From Symsagittifera roscoffensis (taxonomy: Eukaryota > Xenacoelomorpha > Acoela > Convolutidae), in the NCBI RefSeq assembly GCF_963678635.1, contig NC_087068.1, positions 60,264,872-60,328,871 of the forward strand: 64,000 nt of DNA, read 5' to 3'. Below are positions 46,741 through 56,584 of the stretch, piece after piece. A program made the position numbers and the translations under genes. Positions within the stretch are counted from its first letter, which is position 1; each line of letters begins with the position of its first letter. The notes beneath the pieces were generated by a model, which made no database searches, had not been told where the DNA came from, and was given only the letters and a program-made list of their open reading frames with translations.

Positions 46741-46817
46741 CCATATATGGAAGTAGTTCCAAATATGGAAGGATTTCCCTATATGGAAGCTGCGTAGGCG
46801 TTACTACTACTATATAA
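46741..46817 (+). promoter_or_regulatory. Promoter with three CArG-type boxes, TGCGTAGGCGT and TATA
   Basis: CCATATATGG (46,741) and CCAAATATGG (46,759) are perfect CC(A/T)6GG serum-response-factor sites; CCCTATATGG (46,777) has one mismatch. TGCGTAGGCGT follows at 46,791-46,801, then nine bases, then TATATAA at 46,811. The ATG is 34 bases after the TATA box's end. The same TGCGTAGGCGT-N9-TATA core stands before polB. Confidence 0.75.
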
Positions 46818-46850
46818 CTCCACCATTTTCTGCAAAATTCATTTTTCCCA

Positions 46851-47450
46851 ATGGCAGCTGCTATGTGTCAAGCTCTTCCCAGCTTTTATTCAGATTATAA
46901 TAGTAAATCATTGTTTATTTCTGTTTCCAACGATTTTTACGAAAAATACATAGTAACCCAAGATTATTGCATCTCTACTCACGATTCTTTCTGTTCCTTG
47001 GGAAATTGCAAATTTCATATAATTTTAATTGGAACTTCCCTTAGCCAAATTCTTCAGAGACTAGACAAATATCAATACATATATCAAGAAATTGATTGTC
47101 TTTACACTTTGTACAAGCACAGAATCTTTTCGAGTATTGTCACATCAAGTGGGGAAGTCTTCAATCAGCTTAGTTGTGGAGTGCAGCATAATTTACGATG
47201 GAAAGGAGCAGAAAAAACACCAAGCGTATCAAGGAAACGACTTGTTCGCAAAAAGTTCAAAAAACATTATCTAAGTTCTATTCAAAAATTTGCCTCTACG
47301 CAAACTCTTGGATCAGCATTTTTAGACAGAATTCGTAAAGTACAAAACTCAAAATATGAACATGATTTGTTAAAAATAATTGACTGTTTTATTGATGGTT
47401 ATGGATTTGTAAATAGTGATCATGTCAATTTTTCAATAAAAAACTTCTGA
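46851..47450 (+). CDS. Unknown protein with basic nuclear-signal-like centre
   Basis: 199 residues, uninterrupted, beginning 34 bases after a TATA box. N-terminal half: mixed strand/helix with several cysteines (SFCSLGNCKFHIILIG). Centre: SRKRLVRKKFKKHY, a strong nuclear-localisation candidate. C-terminal 50 residues: helical, FLDRIRKVQNSKYEHDLLKI. The C-terminal 50 codons are duplicated at 49,120-49,282. No domain recognised. Its strong promoter suggests an early or regulatory role, which is inference. Confidence 0.6.
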   Translation: MAAAMCQALPSFYSDYNSKSLFISVSNDFYEKYIVTQDYCISTHDSFCSLGNCKFHIILIGTSLSQILQRLDKYQYIYQEIDCLYTLYKHRIFSSIVTSSGEVFNQLSCGVQHNLRWKGAEKTPSVSRKRLVRKKFKKHYLSSIQKFASTQTLGSAFLDRIRKVQNSKYEHDLLKIIDCFIDGYGFVNSDHVNFSIKNF

Positions 47451-47499
47451 TATTCCATCTATTTTCTCTCATATGTTTACAAAGTTACCATTAATTACC

Positions 47500-47860
47500 G
47501 AAACAAAAATCACCGTTGTCAAAAACATTTGCAAAAATTTTTTCAATCATGTAAGAAAGATGTAATATTTCTTTTGATTTTCAAAAGTTGCAAAAAATCA
47601 TTTCAATTTTTTAACAAGTTGTAAAAAGTGTTTCAATTTTTTTTGACATAATGCGAAAAATGTTTCAACTTTTATGAGAAGATGCGAAAAGTGTTTTACT
47701 TTTTTTAACAAGATGTAAAAAATGTTTCACTTTTTCACTACAAATGCGAAAAGTGTTTCACTTTTTTCGACAAAATGCGAAAAGTGTTTTACTTTTTTCG
47801 ACAAAATGCGAAAAGTGTTTCAATTTTTTCTACAAAAAGCTAAAAGTGTGTACAAGATGC
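47500..47860. repeat. 31-bp degenerate tandem repeats
   Basis: Unit resembling AATGCGAAAAGTGTTTCACT repeated about ten times, most regular at 47,690-47,845. Sits in the 3' region between two convergent genes. A decayed set recurs at about 49,320-49,530, as part of the larger duplication. Confidence 0.75.
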
Positions 47861-48093
47861 AATATCGATTTGGTAACTTTTTACTTGCGTACAGTTTTTC
47901 CAGTGTTTTTCCGAGTTTTTGTACAAAAATTATTCAAATTTTTTAAAATGTGTGCGAGTTCGGAGCTAAGTTCTAATTGTTTTTCAATGGTTTACCTTGA
48001 ACCTCTCATTTATTCTCATAATTAAAGTGAAATTGAAGAAATTAATTACAGAAAACGAAATCAAAACCAAACAACCTTTATTTACAAAAACAT

Positions 48094-48585
48094 TTAATCA
48101 AAGAGCTGTCGAGCAGCAGAAGATTTCTGGAGGTTCTCTCTAGAACGCAGATCTGGACGAGGTTGTATTGGTTGTTGTGGAACTGGAGGTGTCATTGTTT
48201 CTGAGAAACCCTCATCTTCATCTATTGTGATGGGGTTTTCGACTGATCGTTCCTCCTCCCAGGGAAAGAGGAAGTCGTCGACTGGTTGAGCCACAAATCT
48301 TGAGTCCGGAATCTCGGGATAGTTCATTCCCACATGATCAGAAACTTCCCCCATCATTTGCATTGTTCCAAGTTGGTTTTCTGTGATGGGAACTTGCATC
48401 ATATGGTGCTCGCTGAAATCCCTTCGCATCACTTCCACCATGTGCCAGACTTGGATCGGGATGTCCATTTGTGCTAGAAAAACTCCAGAGACTGTTTCTC
48501 GCACTTGAATTTGTACTAGATCAGGCGAAAATTCTACAGAGTACATAAGGTTGTTGTTTTGCACTGAGAAGATCATTTTGAGCAA
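48094..48585 (-). CDS. Duplicated element protein, copy 1, ends with RQLF motif
   Basis: 163 residues (or 160 from the inner ATG at 48,576, which matches the paralogue start). N-terminal 55 residues: NNLMYSVEFSPDLVQIQVRE then DIPIQVWHMVEVMRRDF, strands followed by a helix, perhaps PC4-like. The middle is acidic (DDFLFPWEEE, TIDEDEGF) and the C-terminus is SSAARQLFD. RQLF fits the cyclin-docking R-x-L-F short motif. Paralogue at 50,077-50,577 shares most of the first 115 residues and the last eight. Confidence 0.65.
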   Translation of the reverse strand: MLKMIFSVQNNNLMYSVEFSPDLVQIQVRETVSGVFLAQMDIPIQVWHMVEVMRRDFSEHHMMQVPITENQLGTMQMMGEVSDHVGMNYPEIPDSRFVAQPVDDFLFPWEEERSVENPITIDEDEGFSETMTPPVPQQPIQPRPDLRSRENLQKSSAARQLFD

Positions 48586-49119
48586 TAAGATGACTAAAAG
48601 AGCAAAAAAACAAAAAAGAACTGAGAAGAGGGGGAACCTTACAAAAATTAAATTGAAATTAGGATGTTTAGAGCTGAGAGAGGAGGTAGTGGACGGTAGT
48701 TAAGTTGAAAATAAAATGATTTTTAGTTAAGAGAGGGGTATCTTCACCAGAGTGTGTAGGTTCAACCTATCAAAATGGATTTTCCTTATTTGGATTGTAG
48801 CTGTGTCCGATCACGTTTCAGTTTGCTTTTATGGAATTCTTATAGAAAACTCGTGCCCAATTGGATACAAAGCTCCATTTTGATTATTGTCGTTTCCAAT
48901 CACAAAAACGTTCATTTTTATTCAAGTTGTTGTATCCAATCAGAGGAACCTTTCAAGGACTTAAGTCTTCCAAATAAGTAAAAATATACACAAAAGCAAT
49001 CGCAAAAACAAATGACCAAAAGTTGTTTGCTGTAAAAATAAGAAATATTGCCGATATAAGTAATAAAAGAAGGAAAATTAATCAAAGTAGCATCTCTGCA
49101 ATTTTTTCATTTCTGATCA
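48586..49119. promoter_or_regulatory. Upstream region of the gene at 48,094
   Basis: No gene. Conserved with 50,578-51,100. Contains CCAATCAGAGG (48,936) and several other CCAAT or ATTGG words. No clear TATA box was found close to the start. Confidence 0.4.
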
Positions 49120-49282
49120 GGAACTTGCGTCCACTCAGACTCTTGAATCTACTTTTTTGGAAAGGATTCGAAAAGTTCAAAACTCAAAGTATGTGACTGA
49201 CTTGTTGAAAATTGTTGATTGTTTTATTGATTGTTTTGGTACTGTAAATAGTGAGCGTATCAATTTTTCTATTAATAATTGA
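49120..49282 (+). pseudogene. Duplicated C-terminal fragment of the 46,851 gene
   Basis: About 50 codons: STQTLESTFLERIRKVQNSK, then DLLKIVDCFIDCFG, ending SINN at TGA 49,280-49,282. Matches the end of the protein at 46,851. No start codon or promoter; a by-product of tandem duplication. Confidence 0.75.
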
Positions 49283-50076
49283 ATATTTGTTAATAAAAAT
49301 CTTGTCAAAATTGTTTATATTTAAATCAAGAGTTTTTTCGCAAGATGCAATTTTTGGTTTGATTTTTTCAACACGTTTGCAAAAATTTAATTAAACTTTT
49401 TTACAAGATGCAAAAATTGTTTTGATTTTTTCAACAAGTGTGCAAAATTTTTCAACAAAATTTTGTGTTAGATGCAATCTTTTTCGTGCTTTTTTTGAAA
49501 ACAAATGCAAAAATCAAACTTAATTTTTCTTATTCATTGTAAAAAACTTGTTAAATTAATGCTAAAAATTTTTCGTAGTTGCTGACTTTGAGTACTATTC
49601 CCTATCTTAATACATTGTTTTTCCAATTTTTTTGATCAATCTACAAAAGAGATTTTTTTAATGATCAAAATTAAAACAAAGATTTTCATTTTCTTTAATT
49701 ATTAAATGTGTAAGAAAATCTTCTTTCAGTTTTCTTTAAAATGCGAAAATATTTAATGAAATTTTTCTTAATTTGCGAGATTTTCTTTGATTTTTTTTAA
49801 CAAGTGTGCAAAAAAAATTATGAAAAGTTTTGCATGGTGCAAAAATTAATGCAAAGTTTTTAACATGCTTGCAAAAATTGGTTTAATTTTTTTACCATCT
49901 TTCTAACAAAATTCTATAAAAGTATTAACCAGATGCATAATAAGTTTCATTTTTAACAAATTTTTACCATTGAAATTTCTTAATAAACTTTTCTATGATC
50001 TCCTTGTTTCTATCTCTTGAAAAAAAAATTTACTAGATAAATTAAATTACAAAGCACAAGACAGTAACCAATTTAT
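49283..50076. other. Non-coding repeat-rich stretch
   Basis: Decayed 31-bp-type repeats with GATGCAA/TGCAAAA words throughout, plus CTATTCCCTATCTTAATACAT at 49,601-49,621, which is identical to the terminal-repeat word in right-end orientation. Confidence 0.6.
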
Positions 50077-50577
50077 TTACAAATCAAAGAGCTGTCGAGC
50101 AGCTGAGTTCTCAAAATTTTGCAAGTTCTCAATGGAGCGCAAAGCTGGTCTTGCCTCCATCACTGGTGGCTGTCTTGGTGGTTCGCTGACTGGAGTTCTT
50201 GGCTCAGAGAACCCCTCATCCTCTTCGATGGTAATTGGGTTGTCCACAGATCCCTCTTCCCAAGGAAAGAGGAAATCGTCGAATGGTTGAGCCACATATC
50301 TAGAGTCAGGAATTTCGGGGTAGTTCATTCCCACATGCTCGGCCACTTCCTCCATCATTTGCATTTCTCCAAGTTGATTCTCTGTAGGAGGTACTTGCGT
50401 TATATGATGTTCGTTGAAATCCCTTCGCACCACTTCCACCATATGCCAGACTTGGATTGGGATGTCCATTCGTGCCAGAAAAACTCCACAAACTGTTTCT
50501 CGCACTTGGATTTGTACTAAATCAGCCGAAAATTCCACCGAGAACATAAGGTTGTTGTTTTGTACTGAGATGATCAT
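50077..50577 (-). CDS. Duplicated element protein, copy 2, ends with RQLFDL
   Basis: 166 residues, uninterrupted. Same layout as copy 1: NNLMFSVEFSADLVQIQVRE, DIPIQVWHMVEVVRRDF, DDFLFPWEEG, an acidic IEEDEGF stretch, a proline-rich linker that differs most between copies, and the C-terminus NSAARQLFDL. Retention of two intact copies suggests selection until recently. Role unknown; the conserved R-x-L-F end may dock a cyclin, which is an inference from a short motif. Confidence 0.65.
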   Translation of the reverse strand: MIISVQNNNLMFSVEFSADLVQIQVRETVCGVFLARMDIPIQVWHMVEVVRRDFNEHHITQVPPTENQLGEMQMMEEVAEHVGMNYPEIPDSRYVAQPFDDFLFPWEEGSVDNPITIEEDEGFSEPRTPVSEPPRQPPVMEARPALRSIENLQNFENSAARQLFDL

Positions 50578-51267
50578 TTTGAGTAATAAGTTGAGTAAAT
50601 GATTAAAAGCAAGATTTACAGTTGAGAGGGAGAAATTTGCCGGTAGTTATGTTGAAATTATTGTATTTAGAGCTGAGAGAGGAGGTAGTTGACGGTAGTT
50701 AGGTTGGAAATAAAATGATTTTTAGTTAAGAGAGAGGGGTACCTTCAACTGGAATGTGTGGGTTTAACCAATGAGAATGAATTTTCCTTAATTGGATTGT
50801 AGTCGTGTCCAATTAGATTTTAGTTTCCTTTTATGGAATTCTTATAGAAAACTCGTGTCCAATTGGAAACAAAGCTCCATTTTACATATTGTCGTTTCCA
50901 ATCACAAAAATGTTCATTTTTGTTTAAGTTGTTGTATCCAATCAGAGGAACCTTTCAAGGACTTAAGTCTTCCAAATAAGTAAAAATATACACAAAAGCA
51001 ATCGCAAAAATAAATGACCAAAAGTTGTCTGCTGTAAAAATAAGAAATTTTGCCGATATAAGTAACAAAAGAAGAAAAATTAATAAAAGTAGCATCTCTC
51101 CTAGTCTTCTCATCAAGTTAACTGAATTTTGTGTATATAATCGATGAGAAATTGCTGATTTTTCAGCAAATATTCAAGTTCTTTAATTTTGATGTAGATT
51201 TGAGATGATAACTCAAAGTTGATGAATTTTTCAAAGCAAATCTCTGGAAATCTGATACCAAACCTGA

Positions 51268-51699
51268 TCATGCAAGATTTTGAACTTTGAAAGTCCTTAA
51301 AAATTGGAGGAATAAAGCACTTTGCTGGGGAGTTTTAACAAATTTGGGAGTTGGATATGGAATAAAAAGAGTCTTTGAAATATTATCATACGATTTTTTT
51401 ATCAACTTCAAATTTTCTAAAATAAATAAAATTTCTTTTCTAGTCAAGTGTAACTCAGCTGTAAGTTTATAGCTTTGATAAGCAATATGTGAATCAAAAG
51501 TAAACTCTTTGATTGAGTAAGTTTCTCTAAAGAGAACCTTACTTAGTCGGAGAACTCTATTTTGGACAACATAAACGTCCAAAAAATTGTGAAAAAAGTA
51601 AGAATCTACATCTATTTCATCAATAAGGAAATCACACGGAATAATTTCTTTTTTCTTGTAGAGTAATTCGAGGAAGTTCAAATGCTTTTTGATTGACAT
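51268..51699 (-). CDS. Small unknown protein divergent from polB
   Basis: 143 residues, intact. A central part VYVVQNRVLRLSKVLF, then YQSYKLTAELHLTRKEILFIL (strands then helix), could be another PC4-like unit. The end is basic/hydrophobic. Shares the intergenic promoter region with polymerase; an ATTGG/CCAAT word (51,754-51,760) lies 55 bases upstream of its ATG. Confidence 0.55.
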   Translation of the reverse strand: MSIKKHLNFLELLYKKKEIIPCDFLIDEIDVDSYFFHNFLDVYVVQNRVLRLSKVLFRETYSIKEFTFDSHIAYQSYKLTAELHLTRKEILFILENLKLIKKSYDNISKTLFIPYPTPKFVKTPQQSALFLQFLRTFKVQNLA

Positions 51700-51800
51700 T
51701 CTTCAAAAATGAATATTTTGGATCCAAAGTTATGACTAGAAACTGCTTTGTTCTGATTGGTTGAAAATTTTTCTGGAAAATTCTAGAACTTTCAAAGGAA

Positions 51801-52033
51801 TGACGTCATTACCATAATAGGAAAAATGCGTGGGTGTTGACGTCATTTCTACTTCTAGAATAACGTCATTATCATAAAAGGAACATTGCGTGGGTGGTGA
51901 CGTCACTTCTAAATATAGAATGACGTCATTACCATAAAAGGAAAATTGCGTAGGCGGTGACGTCACTTCTATTCAAAGAACGACGTCATTACCGTAAAAG
52001 GATTATTGCGTAGGCGTCTTTGATAGTATAAAT
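51801..52033 (+). promoter_or_regulatory. CRE-repeat enhancer and core promoter of polB
   Basis: The full CRE palindrome TGACGTCA occurs at 51,801, 51,838, 51,898, 51,921 and 51,958, with variants TAACGTCA (51,861) and CGACGTCA (51,981), in a 60-bp tandem repeat. TGCGTAGGCGT at 52,007-52,017 is followed after nine bases by TATAAAT at 52,027. Known animal CREs bind CREB/ATF factors. Coding starts 175 bases further on, leaving room for a leader. Confidence 0.82.
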
Positions 52034-52208
52034 ACACTTATTTTATTGGGTTAAATCATTCATTTTGTTTGCCAATCAGAAACAGTCAATTGAATTTTAC
52101 TTCAAATTTTACATTTCGTAACTTCACGAAAAGTAATTATTTTCATTCAATTGGTACTTTAAGTTTTTAAATTTGGAACATTTCTAAAGTCCCATTTTTT
52201 TTTAGATA

Positions 52209-55200
52209 ATGCCTGCCCTTAACCGAAACGAGAAAGTCAAATGTGAGGAATGTGGTCAGGAAAACAGGAGAGCTGATGCTGCGAGGCATCAAAAAAGATG
52301 TGCTAAAGGAGTTGTTTCTTGTGTTGAATGTAAGTATTCCACTTACAATCAACAAGAAATGAACTATCATGTTGCTAAGAAACATGCTCCAGCAAGTTCC
52401 AAGCAATCAACGGTGTGTTCTTCTTGTGAGCAAGAGTTCCCGAGTTACTACTCTCTCCAGCAACATCGGAGAAAAGAACATGGAGTGAAACAACGGAAGC
52501 CTAGTGATACGGTAGCCGACTTGAACAAAATTGTGGAGGATGAGGGGGAAGATGGTGAAAAATTGAAGGAGGAACTTGGTGCATGTCAACATTTTCTGGT
52601 GGATACGGAGATGGAAAATGGGAGACACAAGGTATTTAACTTCCAAATGTCCAAGTTAGATACTAAAATCATTAACGAGAAACTTGAAGAAGTCTTCAAC
52701 AAGCTCGACTCTGCCGCAAAAATCAATATTGCTCTAGGTTTTGTTCTTCGAAATATTGAGACTGGTGAATATCGATATTTCTACGCCCATGAAAACAATA
52801 CTCTGTTTGAAAAATCCCACTTACTTTGTACGAAAGCGGATTTGATAACAATCCAAGGAAAAGTAGAAAAATTTGATATTGTGGAGCAATGTACCCAAGA
52901 ACGCCAGAACACAAAGTGGCGATTCAAGTTGATTACTAACGTTACAATTTTTGCTGCTTTGCTGAAAAACATCCCAATGGTATGTCCAGACTCTGTCTTA
53001 CCCGAACCTTTATTACGACATACGCAAGTGAATTGTCTTTTATCTAACAAAGACAAGGAACCTTACAAAGATCATTTGTGTCTTTTCCGCGCATTGGCCA
53101 TGTACATGAACGGACACAATGATCTCGACACTCACACCTCCAGATATTTTACAGAATTCATAACAAAATCTGGTTATGATCCAAAAAATTTTCGTGGAGT
53201 TTCCGTTGAAGACTTACCTGTTGTCGAGGAAATAATTGAACGCAACATCTTTATTTACGATTTTGATATTCAAGAGGGAGAATATGTGGGAGAACTAGCA
53301 CGAAGAAGTTTTGGTAGATTTGATAAAACAGTCAAATTACTGCGATTCAACAATCATATCATTCATACAAATGATATAGATAGCTTCTTTAAGTGTTTCC
53401 GTTGCCCTAGTTGTGATAGTTTCTTCAAAAGATCCGAGTTTCTCAACAAACATCTTCTGAGATGTAAGGATCGTGTGAAACATATTTACCCAAAGAACGT
53501 ATATGAGCTTCGCAAAACCTTGTTTGAAAAGCTAGAAGGATTCAATCTTCCAGTTTCTGAAGACAACAAACTTTTCAGTAATCTAGCAATTTTCGATTTT
53601 GAGTCGATATGTGTTCCTACAGAAGAACTAAAAGAAACACAAACTACTACCTGGATTGGGAAACACGTTCCAATTTCAGTCTCTATATCATCGAATCTGA
53701 TTGATGAACCCATCTTCTTGTACAACAAGAATCCACAGAACTTGATAATTGATTTTGTATCCAACCTCGAGCTGTTGGCTGAACAAAGTAAGCTAGGAAT
53801 GAGAAAAAAATTTCAAGATATTGAAGTAGCTGTCAATGAAAGAATGAAAAAAATCTTTGATCAATTGAATGAGCGAGGCCAGAATTTTTCAAATAACAAG
53901 TTTGAGTACGAAGATGAATGTATTGAAGATTCGGAAGAAGCAGATATGTCAACACAATTTTTGCGAATTCAGAAAAATCAACTCATCGATTTGAAACAAC
54001 ATCTGGAGAGATATATAAATACTTTACCTGTTTTTGGATTTAACAGCGGTAGATATGATTTAAATTTGATCAAGTCCTACCTAATCCCCTATTTGATTCG
54101 CGATAAAGAACAAGAAACATCCGTCATCAAAAAAGCAAATGATTTTATATCTTTCAAGTTTGGAGATGTACAATTTCTTGACATTATGAAATTTCTGGGT
54201 GGAGCAACAACTCTGGACTCATTTCTCAAAGCTTATAAAGCTAGTGAAACAAAAGGATTCTTTCCTTATGAGTGGTTTGACAACCCTGACAAACTTGATT
54301 TTCCAGGACTGCCCCCATATGACGCATTTTTCAGTAAACTTAGAAACAACAATCCTCTAGACAAAGACTTTACTGATTATGAAAAACTGAGGAAGAGTGG
54401 ACTTGATGAACAGGAAGCACTGACAAAACTTCAAATCAAGACTGTTCCTTCATCTGGTTTGGATAATTACAATTACTTACAAGAGAATTGGAAGAAAAAT
54501 GGAATGACAGTGTTCAAAGACTTTTTGAAGTGGTACAACAACAAGGATGTAGTTCCAACCCTGGAGGCAATGCAAAAAATGATTCAGTTTTATCATAACA
54601 AGGGGATAGATGTGTTGAAACTTGGATGTACACTTCCAAATCTAGCAAACATTTGTCTACACAAATCTACAAATTACAAGTTTTATCCATTTTGCGAAAG
54701 TGATAAAGACTTGTGTGAAAAAATACGAGAAGACATGACCGGTGGGCCTTCGATTGTGTTCACTCGAAAAGCTGTTGTAGACGAAACCTTTATCAGAGAT
54801 TCATCAAATATTTGTAAGTCAATCGTTGGAATTGATGCGAGCCAGCTTTACCCCTATTCAATGTGTCAAGATATGCCAACAGGACTGTATACGAGATGGG
54901 AGTTTGACACTGATATGCAGAAATTCAAGGCTAGACATAATCGAACTCGCAACTTTGAGAATATGGTCATGTCTTTCTTTCAAGAATCAAGACCAGAATG
55001 TAAAATTGAGAGCTTTTTACATCTGGAAAACAGAAGAAAATTGACTGTTTTAATGTGGACGGTTATTGTGATCACTGTAAAACAGTATTCGAGGCAATGG
55101 GATGCTACTATCACTTTTGTTCTTGTCAAGAAACTCGTCCCTCCTTAACAGAACAGGATATTGAGCGAGGAAACAAGAAGAGAGAAATGGACGATATGCG

Positions 55201-56456
55201 ACGAGATTACATTCAAGAGAAAGGATACAAAGTTGAAGAAATGTGGAAGTGTGACTGGTGGGAAAGTTTCAAAACCGATGAAAAGATCAAAAATCACGTC
55301 AGAACCCACTTTCCTTATAAAAGACCTCTTTCTACAGACTCACTTCTAGCAAAAATAAAAGATGGATCTCTTTTTGGCTACGTTCAGTGCGACTTAGTTG
55401 TTCCAGATGAACTGAAATCGAAATTTGCGAAATTTCCTCCAATTTTCAAAAACACTGAGGTTGGAAGAAACGATATTGGTGAATATATGAAGAATTATGC
55501 TATTGAAAATGAAATGTTGAAACATCCACAGAGAATGCTTATATCTAGCTTCAAGCTAGAAAATGGAACAGTTATAACTCCTCTCTTCAACTTTTATTTG
55601 GAACTTGGTTTGCAATGCACCAAAATTTATCGTTTTGTTGAATATTCTCCTCGGAAATGCTTTAATAATTTCGTTCAGTCAGTGGTTGATGCAAGAAGAG
55701 AAGGAGATGAAAACCCTCTATCAGGAGTTGTAGCAGAAACAATGAAGCTCTTGGGCAATTCCTCCTATGGATATCAGATCATGGATAGATCCAGGCATAC
55801 AATCACGAAGTATCTGAACGATGAAAAAACTCACAAGGCAATCAATGAACCACTGTTTAAGAGACTTAACACATTTGAGAAGAACTTATATGAGGTGGAG
55901 TTATTGAAGTCAACCATTGAGCACAGAGAACCCATCATCGTTGGTTTTTTCATACTTCAGTATGCAAAGTTGAGAATGTTGGAACTCTACTACATCTTTT
56001 TTGACAAGTTCTGTGATGTAAATAAATTTGAAGAGTTGGAGATGGACACAGACTCACTTTACTTGGCACTTGCAGAAGAAAATTTGTACGATTGCATCCA
56101 ACCAGATAAGAGAGCTGCTTGGGAAAAAATGAGGGAGAGTGATTGCAGAGATTCCTTCAAGGCGGATGCAAAATCCAATTTCTTTCCTCGAACCTGTTGT
56201 AGTATCCATAAAAAACATGATAAGCGGGAGCAAAGGATTGAATAAGCGGGTTCTAGAAGACTCTGGAGATGGACCTTTAGCAAAGTATAGGAGAGTGCTT
56301 GATGAAGCAATTAATCTTACATCTACTAACAGAGGATTCAGAACTATAAATCATATGGTGGCCACATATGAACAGACAAAGAAAGGACTAAGCTATTTTT
56401 ATCCAAAAAGACAAGTACGAGATGATGGAATTCATAAAAAACCACTGAACTTATAA
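52209..56456 (+). pseudogene. Zinc-finger family B DNA polymerase of the 16-kb element
   Basis: N-terminus: two C2H2-like fingers (CEECGQEN..., CVECKYST...) and a third (CSSCEQEF..., H-x3-H). A fourth finger CPSCDSFFKRSEFLNKHLLRC lies at about residue 400. Exonuclease motifs: FDFESI, NSGRYDLNL and YHNKGIDVLKLG. Polymerase motifs: DASQLYPYS (A), LLGNSSYGY (B) and MDTDSLY (C). A VSR/endonuclease-like insert GCYYHFC follows motif A. Lesion 1: a shift in an A run near 55,038. Lesion 2: near 56,235, where a cysteine-rich segment expected before KGLNKRVLE is missing. All catalytic residues survive, so decay is recent. Confidence 0.88.
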
Positions 56457-56584
56457 GAACTGATCTGGTCAAGTAGATTTATTCATTATGTTGTATTATA
56501 TTGGGTTTATGATATTAAAATGTAAAATGTTGCGGTAAACTTGTTATACAATGCAGTGATTTATATACTTTCTTTGTAATTTAA
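56457..56584. terminator. 3' flank of polB before the right terminal repeat
   Basis: Short AT-rich sequence after the polymerase stop; no exact AATAAA was found, only near forms such as ATTAAAATGTAAAA. Called only as probable transcript end. Confidence 0.3.

Larger units (their letters stand above)
47289..51100. repeat. Tandem segmental duplication of about 1.9 kb
   Basis: Copy 1 is roughly 47,289-49,095 and copy 2 roughly 49,120-51,100. Each holds the end of the 46,851-type gene, the 31-bp repeats, the gene at 48,094 or 50,077 and its upstream region. Best conserved are the genes and 150-400 bases upstream (for example ATCCAATCAGAGGAACCTTT in both, near 48,939 and 50,936). Confidence 0.75.
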
